The position numbers were made by a program, and so were the translations under genes. Positions 16,448-20,893 of a DNA stretch of 20,893 nucleotides are shown here, in pieces. Location of the stretch: the NCBI GenBank assembly GCA_947460915.1, contig CANHKJ010000021.1, forward strand, positions 1 to 20,893, read 5' to 3'. The notes under the pieces were generated by a model that was not told where the DNA came from, ran no database searches, and saw only the letters and a program-made list of their open reading frames with translations. Source of the stretch: Verrucomicrobiia bacterium (lineage in GTDB: Bacteria > Verrucomicrobiota > Verrucomicrobiia > Verrucomicrobiales > Akkermansiaceae). Position 1 is the first letter of the stretch, and the number at the start of each line of letters is the position of its first letter.

Positions 16448-17995
16448 TTAGGATTCCGAAAAATTACGAAAGCGATGCAATTCACTGATTCGATATCCCG
16501 TATAACGCCCGATCAGAAGAATTGCGGCAAGTAGCACCAGAAGCAGCTCAGGGAAATACTGCGCCCAATACTGAATTTGTGGGATCTTCATGAATGCATA
16601 TGCCACAACCGCTACCAACATTGAACCAGCCACCTGCATAATCGCATTGCGCTTGCCCTCTTCCTCCCAGATCAACGACATCCGTTCGATCGTCCATGCG
16701 ATGATGATCATCGGAAACAAAGTAATTTGCGAGACCCCACGAATGCCAAGTTTCCACGAAATCAGGCTCATCACCACCATCAGCAATGTTACAATCACTA
16801 CGCAAGCTGCCACGCGTGGCACCACAAGCAAATTCATGCTCGAAAGTAAAAAGCGGAAATACAAACCAACTGCAACAATGACCGCAAACATCGGAATGCC
16901 AGCCGCAGGTTTCATCTCCAAAAACGCGAGGGCAAGAAGAACGGGCATGAAAGTGCCCAGTGTCGGTATTCCAACGATGTTGCGTAAAATCACCACCACG
17001 AATGCTCCCAGTGGAATCAACACGACATAGCGGAAAACCGCACGCTCGGAGACTGGCAACTCGAGAATGGTGGCAGCAAAAAATGGTGCACTGCGAAGAT
17101 TGTCCATCCGCTCCAAGGAAATGGTGTCCTTGATCACAGTGAATACGACTTTAGAGTTCTCACCACCAAAGACCTCTAACAACGAGCTACCGCCGCGATT
17201 CCAGACAAAGATATTTTCACTGCGCAGGCTGACATTGGGTTGAAGTGGGTTTTTTACCGTCCACGTCGCACCATCAGAATACTCGATTAATTTCAGCGGC
17301 TCTTGCGGACCAGCAGCAGGATCAAGCTTGACCCCGTGAGCCAATCGCGCAGGAATTCCAGCCATTTGCAACAAATCGATCCCCATGGTATAAAGGATGT
17401 TTTCGTCGCTGACTTTTTCTTCGCGCTCATAATGACGCCGCAGCAATACTGTTTCCTGTGAAGTGCTATCCTGTGACATCTGCAAAAACAAATGCGTAAA
17501 AAACGTATCAGCATCCGATGAAACTTGGCGTGAGCGATCGATTAAATCCTTCGCTGCTTTTTCGGTCGAACCAGAGAATCCAGGAGATTGAGCCACTGGA
17601 GCCGGACCTTTCACCTGCTCGCCACTCCCCCCTGTTTTGTAGCGTTCGGGAATCCGCACACGGTAGTAAAGCGAATGAGTATCGAGAGAAATTTGATTGG
17701 CCGACCACACAGATTTCAAGCCCGATTGCGTCGAATCCAGAAAATTCCCAAAACCGAGCGAACCAGCTTCCTGACCAACATTCGGATCTTCTGCAATAGT
17801 GGGCAGAGATAACTTCACAGTCACCGGACCTTCCTCTGCCGAGAGGAAAGAAACCTTCGCTTCGACCAGCCAAGAGGTCGATTGTTCACCAACCCACAAC
17901 GGCACTCCGAGTTTGCGATTTTTGTAGATGGCAATGCCAATACCAGTGAGGCACAAAACCATCACCGCCAGAATCAAACGAGTTTTCGAGGACAT
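16448..17995 (-). CDS. Inactive transglutaminase-like protein fused to seven membrane helices
   Basis: The 515-residue product has an N-terminal membrane anchor (about 7-24), a periplasmic region with a transglutaminase-like core at about 160-250 (MGIDLLQMAGIPARLAHG), and seven C-terminal membrane segments (about 323-342, 346-360, 365-383, 395-414, 421-436, 452-470, 482-497). The stretch before GIPAR, where active transglutaminases carry the catalytic Cys, has none, and the usual His is replaced in EYSDGATW. This matches the family described as inactive transglutaminase fused to 7 TM helices. GTFMPVLLALAF in the second segment is typical of it. It lies between the retropepsin (12 nt upstream) and the ATP-grasp ligase (11 nt downstream). 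A role as membrane receptor or scaffold for the modified peptide is inferred. Confidence 0.92.
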   Translation of the reverse strand: MSSKTRLILAVMVLCLTGIGIAIYKNRKLGVPLWVGEQSTSWLVEAKVSFLSAEEGPVTVKLSLPTIAEDPNVGQEAGSLGFGNFLDSTQSGLKSVWSANQISLDTHSLYYRVRIPERYKTGGSGEQVKGPAPVAQSPGFSGSTEKAAKDLIDRSRQVSSDADTFFTHLFLQMSQDSTSQETVLLRRHYEREEKVSDENILYTMGIDLLQMAGIPARLAHGVKLDPAAGPQEPLKLIEYSDGATWTVKNPLQPNVSLRSENIFVWNRGGSSLLEVFGGENSKVVFTVIKDTISLERMDNLRSAPFFAATILELPVSERAVFRYVVLIPLGAFVVVILRNIVGIPTLGTFMPVLLALAFLEMKPAAGIPMFAVIVAVGLYFRFLLSSMNLLVVPRVAACVVIVTLLMVVMSLISWKLGIRGVSQITLFPMIIIAWTIERMSLIWEEEGKRNAIMQVAGSMLVAVVAYAFMKIPQIQYWAQYFPELLLVLLAAILLIGRYTGYRISELHRFRNFSES

Positions 17996-18003
17996 GGGGA
18001 AAG

Positions 18004-18009
18004 TTCCTT
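18004..18009 (-). promoter_or_regulatory. Ribosome-binding site of the 7TM gene overlapping the upstream stop
   Basis: AAGGAA lies 8 nt before the ATG at 17995 and shares bases with the TAA stop (18010-18008) of the retropepsin gene. It is one of the few clear Shine-Dalgarno sequences in the window and implies translational coupling of the two genes. Confidence 0.6.
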
Positions 18010-18682
18010 AGCGTATGATTTTATCGTCCGCTAGGTAGGTGCGGCTTGGGTCAACCCATCCAAGCACATGTATGGTTGAACGGCCAATGAGCACCGGACA
18101 AATCATGTTGTGGCGGTTGTTTAAAGAAAACTCGGCTTTGATTTTCCGATCACCGATATGAAAAGCCAGACGAACCACACTGCGGCGTTCTGACTCTTCG
18201 CCAGGCTCCTTGATGAGCACGGTACGAACAAGTGGAGCCTCCATTTCGTAGCGTTTGGCTCCATCTTCGCGCGGATCGGTAACAACAAACTTGACCCACT
18301 TCTTGCCATCTTTTTCAAAAATTTGCTGATTTTCCGCATGAATCGAACTAGTCAGGGCGCCAGTGTCAAGCTTAGCCACCAACTCATCTTGCATTTCTGC
18401 AACCCTGACTTTCTCTCTCCAGCCATAAACCTGCACCGGATCGGAAGTTACAGGGCGGGCCACCTTGATGGTATCATCTGCCTCCTTTTTCTCCGCTGCC
18501 GCTTCATCGTCCACTTCAGGTTGAGCAGGAGCTGCATCTTCTTTTTGTGGCGCAACAGCTTTGACAACTGGGGCATCTTTTTTAGCTGAAGCAGATGCAG
18601 GATTCTGAGTATTCTCTGCTGCCAGCGATGACAACGTAAAGAGACCAGAAAACAGCCAAGGAAAAATCGAAACAATTCTCAT
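18008..18682 (-). CDS. Periplasmic retropepsin-like aspartyl protease (RimB/'ATP-dependent zinc protease' family)
   Basis: The 224-residue product has a Sec signal peptide (about 1-22, core FPWLFSGLFTLSSLAA) and a disordered Ala/Lys/Glu-rich linker to about residue 75. A retropepsin-like domain follows from about 82 (VQVYGWREKVRV). The catalytic motif is LDTGALTSSIHA with Asp106-Thr107-Gly108, and the domain closes with CPVLIGRSTIHVLGWVDPSR. These proteins carry one DTG per chain and so probably work as dimers. The common database title 'ATP-dependent zinc protease' has no support here: no zinc or ATP motif is present. It is the first gene of the operon with the 7TM transglutaminase-like and ATP-grasp genes and begins 72 bp after the coxB stop. 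Its proposed job is cutting a peptide or amide made or sensed by its partners. Confidence 0.92.
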   Translation of the reverse strand: MRIVSIFPWLFSGLFTLSSLAAENTQNPASASAKKDAPVVKAVAPQKEDAAPAQPEVDDEAAAEKKEADDTIKVARPVTSDPVQVYGWREKVRVAEMQDELVAKLDTGALTSSIHAENQQIFEKDGKKWVKFVVTDPREDGAKRYEMEAPLVRTVLIKEPGEESERRSVVRLAFHIGDRKIKAEFSLNNRHNMICPVLIGRSTIHVLGWVDPSRTYLADDKIIR

Positions 18683-18754
18683 GTGGAGAAGGAATTAGTA
18701 GGAAAACATGGAGAAATTACAACCCCAAAATCTCGCAGAATCAGGCCTGTAATA

Positions 18755-19540
18755 TTACCGCAGGGCTACAGGTGATTTCGGAGCATTGGCTTTCGCAGCT
18801 GTATCCGATTGTCCTTTCGACCATGTGGCGTAATCTGCTGCCTCTATGACCTCCAAAGTTCCGACCATATTTCCATGTCCTTCACCACAAAGCTGACCGC
18901 AAACCACCGAGGTCTCCAATGTTTTGATCGGAGTGAACCACATCGGAATTTCCTTGCCGGGAATTGCATCTTGCTGAATGCGCATCGGCACAATCGCATA
19001 ATTGTGAATCACATCTTTGCTACCAATGTTAAGAATTGCTGGAATATCCTTGGGCAATTTAAGGATCGGACTGGTGAAGTCGTCAGTGGCATTCGGATCC
19101 GTATAGTCAATGCCCAACTCATTGGTTCCTGAAATCATAAATGAATCAATGCGACCAAATTTGCCATCGTTACCAGGATAGTGATAAGTCCAACCAAACT
19201 GCCAACCGACAACGCGCACACGTACGTGATCTTCTTTAACAACTTCGGTAAATTTATCAGTACGTTCGCGCCACAAGGGAAGAGCAAAACCAAGCAACAA
19301 TACGGCCTCGACGATGATCACTGCGATCTCAATGTGGGAAGAAACGTGATTGGTCACGCCATGATAGCTCGCCTTGGGTTGCTTGGCCTGCCGGAAGCGC
19401 AGCAGAGTTATAAGCATGTAGAGCGACCAGCCAATAAAAAGGACGATCATGAACCAGTGGACTACATCGATCAAGTGATCTACTTGAGGACCGTGTGCCG
19501 AGAAACTTTCAGGAATACCGAAGAATTTGGATGGAGACAT
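18755..19540 (-). CDS. coxB: Cytochrome c oxidase subunit II (CuA subunit)
   Basis: The 261-residue product has two membrane helices (about 25-47 and 70-90) and a periplasmic cupredoxin domain. The aromatic stretch VVGWQFGWTYHYPG (from 110) is the usual electron-entry region. CuA ligands are His179 (DVIHNYAIVP), Cys214, Cys218, His222 and Met225 in CGQLCGEGHGNM. The position usually held by Glu in CSELCG is Gln216; this ligand acts through its backbone carbonyl, so function is probably kept. There is no C-terminal haem c domain (no CxxCH). It accepts electrons from a cytochrome c or other donor and passes them to subunit I, which lies outside the window. It is the last oxidase gene seen in this operon. 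Confidence 0.97.
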   Translation of the reverse strand: MSPSKFFGIPESFSAHGPQVDHLIDVVHWFMIVLFIGWSLYMLITLLRFRQAKQPKASYHGVTNHVSSHIEIAVIIVEAVLLLGFALPLWRERTDKFTEVVKEDHVRVRVVGWQFGWTYHYPGNDGKFGRIDSFMISGTNELGIDYTDPNATDDFTSPILKLPKDIPAILNIGSKDVIHNYAIVPMRIQQDAIPGKEIPMWFTPIKTLETSVVCGQLCGEGHGNMVGTLEVIEAADYATWSKGQSDTAAKANAPKSPVALR

Positions 19541-19564
19541 AACGAGAAGAAATTACGAAGAGAA

Positions 19565-19777
19565 TTAATGAGATTGTTGGAGCTCAGCGAGCATTTCTGA
19601 CTCTTCCAGAAGTGCATACTTCCGTGAACGAATCGCGATGCGAGCGATGAAAAAAACAACCATCGAGACAACCATAATAATGCAGATGAGGAGGAAAAAA
19701 ATCGACCATCCAATGGCATCACTGCCACCGAGTGCAGAATTTGCCTGACAAGTAACACAACTGAGAAGCGAGAACAT
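19565..19777 (-). CDS. Small membrane protein with an N-terminal Cys pair, in the oxidase operon
   Basis: I chose the ATG at 19777, giving 70 residues, because a longer in-frame start at 19864 would overlap the preceding 66-residue gene. The N-terminus holds CVTCQ (Cys7, Cys10), followed by one strong membrane helix at about 28-48 (GWSIFFLLICIIMVVSMVVF) and a charged cytoplasmic tail. It is not a c-type cytochrome, since no His follows the Cys pair. Similar short Cys-pair/one-helix proteins occur beside oxidase genes in several phyla, as I recall; copper handling or assembly is only a guess. It starts 5 nt after the upstream gene and ends 24 nt before coxB. Confidence 0.8.
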   Translation of the reverse strand: MFSLLSCVTCQANSALGGSDAIGWSIFFLLICIIMVVSMVVFFIARIAIRSRKYALLEESEMLAELQQSH

Positions 19778-19782
19778 GATGT

Positions 19783-19983
19783 TTAGAGGATTAGTTTTGA
19801 GGATTTTCTCCAGAAATACACGCCATACAAAGGCGCAATCACCAAACCAATGATGCCACACCAACCGATCGCAGTTGTAATCGTTGAGACATCTTTAGCC
19901 AGTAGACGCGACCAAAGCACAAAAAACAAGCTCATCAAAAAAGTGACGCACACGAATATGATGTGGAATGATTTGAGTGACAT
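19783..19983 (-). CDS. Small two-helix membrane protein in the oxidase operon
   Basis: This 66-residue protein has two predicted membrane helices (about 8-24, IIFVCVTFLMSLFFVLW, and 37-57, TAIGWCGIIGLVIAPLYGVYF) joined by a short charged loop, with a basic C-terminus WRKSSKLIL. I recognise no family. It lies 26 nt after the subunit IV gene and 5 nt before the Cys-pair membrane protein, so it is surely part of the oxidase operon. An accessory or assembly role is inferred from position. Confidence 0.8.
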   Translation of the reverse strand: MSLKSFHIIFVCVTFLMSLFFVLWSRLLAKDVSTITTAIGWCGIIGLVIAPLYGVYFWRKSSKLIL

Positions 19984-20009
19984 GGCAGTAGTGCTTAGGA
20001 GTTGAGGAT

Positions 20010-20357
20010 TTAGTAAGGAAGACCGAAGTTGAAACCGTTGTAGTGAATCGGGTCGGATTTCGCTGCCATGATCAAGATAATCATAAATGCAAAAAACACA
20101 ATAGCACCGAAGAAAATCCAGTAAATGGCCTTCTTCTCATGATTCAAGTGCATGAAGATATAGCCCACGAGCGTTGCCTTGAATGATGCAATAGCAAGGC
20201 CAAGGATCATATCCCATACATCGAAACCGTGAACACCAATGTCCAATGCCGGAACAGTAGCCACAGCAACGGTCACGCCTGTGAAGATGAAAAGAACCAG
20301 ACCGATAAGCGTGTAGGTCTTAATCGATTTTTTGATGAGTTCTGGAGAGTCAGCCAT
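20010..20357 (-). CDS. Cytochrome c oxidase subunit IV (prokaryotic COX4 type)
   Basis: The 115-residue product has three membrane helices (about 14-35, 47-70, 77-98). The second carries FKATLVGYIFMHLNHE, the hallmark of bacterial oxidase subunit IV (CtaF/CoxD-like) proteins. It is a small structural subunit that helps assemble or stabilise the oxidase core in the inner membrane. It lies 32 nt after the subunit III stop. The length is typical of the family. No Shine-Dalgarno is visible; the leader is a T-rich stretch. Confidence 0.93.
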   Translation of the reverse strand: MADSPELIKKSIKTYTLIGLVLFIFTGVTVAVATVPALDIGVHGFDVWDMILGLAIASFKATLVGYIFMHLNHEKKAIYWIFFGAIVFFAFMIILIMAAKSDPIHYNGFNFGLPY

Positions 20358-20389
20358 AATAAAAAAATTGTTGGTAGTTCGTTGGGTAA

Positions 20390-20893
20390 TTACATCAAAT
20401 AGAGGATCGGGAACAAGAAGATCCAGACAAGGTCAACAAAGTGCCAGAATAGTCCTCCGACTTCGACACGATTTGCGAGCCACTCTGGATTGCTTTGATA
20501 CATTTTCTTACCACGGAAGAGGTAGTAGCCAAGAACAATAGCACCACCAATCACGTGAAGACCGTGCAGGAAGGTCATCGTGAAATAAATGGCGTAGTAG
20601 GTATTCCAAGCGGGCGTAAATTTACCGCTGAGGAAGACCTCTTTGCGTGGGATTTTCAGGTGCGGGAATGTGTGCTTGGCCTCGCGCAGTTTGTAGTTTG
20701 GCCCAAAGAACTCCTCACTCATGACAATTTCGGCATCGCCTTTATCAACGCCGTTTGCCTTGGAAACAAAGTCTTTCCAGCCGATACGATAACGCTCAGT
20801 TTCGGTCGGAACACGCTTAGCGACGCCATTTTTGTCAACGCCGTAATTGTCGAGCAGTTCCTTTTCCAGCTTCGCTGTTTGCTCTTTGTTCCA
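20390..20893 (-). CDS. coxC: Cytochrome c oxidase subunit III with a long hydrophilic insertion (5' end beyond window)
   Basis: The frame is open from the right edge to the stop at 20390, giving the last 167 residues; the start is outside the window. The end of the fragment is typical subunit III: YYAIYFTMTFLHGLHVIGGA, a short linker, then VEVGGLFWHFVDLVWIFLF. The preceding 93 or more residues are charged and non-membrane (for example RVPTETERYRIGWKDF and KLREAKHTFPHLKIPR). In ordinary subunit III the helix before FLHGLHVIGG follows after only a short loop, so this looks like a large inserted soluble segment. The ATG at 20722 lies inside this segment and is not the real start. Subunit I would be expected further right. 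Confidence 0.93.
   Translation of the reverse strand, partial: WNKEQTAKLEKELLDNYGVDKNGVAKRVPTETERYRIGWKDFVSKANGVDKGDAEIVMSEEFFGPNYKLREAKHTFPHLKIPRKEVFLSGKFTPAWNTYYAIYFTMTFLHGLHVIGGAIVLGYYLFRGKKMYQSNPEWLANRVEVGGLFWHFVDLVWIFLFPILYLM

Noticed and set aside
19778..19864. Longer start (99 residues) for the Cys-pair membrane protein
   Set aside because: The extension overlaps the 66-residue gene and encodes no signal or helix consistent with the rest. The ATG at 19777 leaves clean 5-nt spacing.

Overview
The window looks like chromosomal DNA from a Verrucomicrobiota bacterium at roughly 50% GC. No single marker proves this. It rests on a combination typical of the phylum: a giant secreted protein with PDZ, Ig, PA14 and autotransporter-associated beta-strand repeats; a very large PilX/GspK-like pseudopilin; a secreted beta-helix glycoside hydrolase near a sulfatase; and a cytochrome oxidase cluster whose subunit III has a long hydrophilic insertion. 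Most genes are on the minus strand, and most starts lack a visible Shine-Dalgarno sequence.

Layout, left to right. (1) 1-4827, minus: the N-terminal 1609 codons of a multidomain surface protein that runs off the left edge, ending in tandem 71-residue InlB-like repeats. (2) 4828-5631: a divergent intergenic region with a candidate promoter and a 19-copy, 21-bp minisatellite at 5129-5527. (3) 5632-10887: a carbohydrate-type cluster with a secreted right-handed beta-helix protein resembling GH141 (plus), a convergent TetR-family regulator and a secreted type I sulfatase (both minus). (4) 11031-15226, minus: a 1154-residue pseudopilin-like protein followed 5 bp later by a small secreted protein of unknown function. 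Its leader holds two overlapping tiny ORFs with unusually good ribosome-binding sites. (5) 15450-18682, minus: a tight three-gene operon encoding a periplasmic retropepsin-like aspartyl protease, an inactive transglutaminase fused to seven membrane helices, and a RimK-like ATP-grasp ligase. This trio is known from comparative genomics but its substrate is poorly defined. It ends in a terminator-like hairpin. (6) 18755-20893, minus: part of an aa3-type cytochrome c oxidase operon (subunit III, partial at the right edge; subunit IV; two small membrane proteins; subunit II with the CuA site).

How the genes may work together: regions 1 and 3 suggest capture and breakdown of a sulfated polysaccharide at the cell surface, with the TetR protein as a candidate local regulator. 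Region 4 suggests type IV pilus or type II secretion-like machinery. Region 6 is terminal respiration. Region 5 probably makes and trims a peptide or amide modification at the inner membrane and periplasm. Only 72 bp without a clear terminator separates it from coxB, so it may be read through from the oxidase operon. The most promising leads are the retropepsin/7TM/ATP-grasp operon, the minisatellite and the Cys-containing small ORF at 15260-15337.
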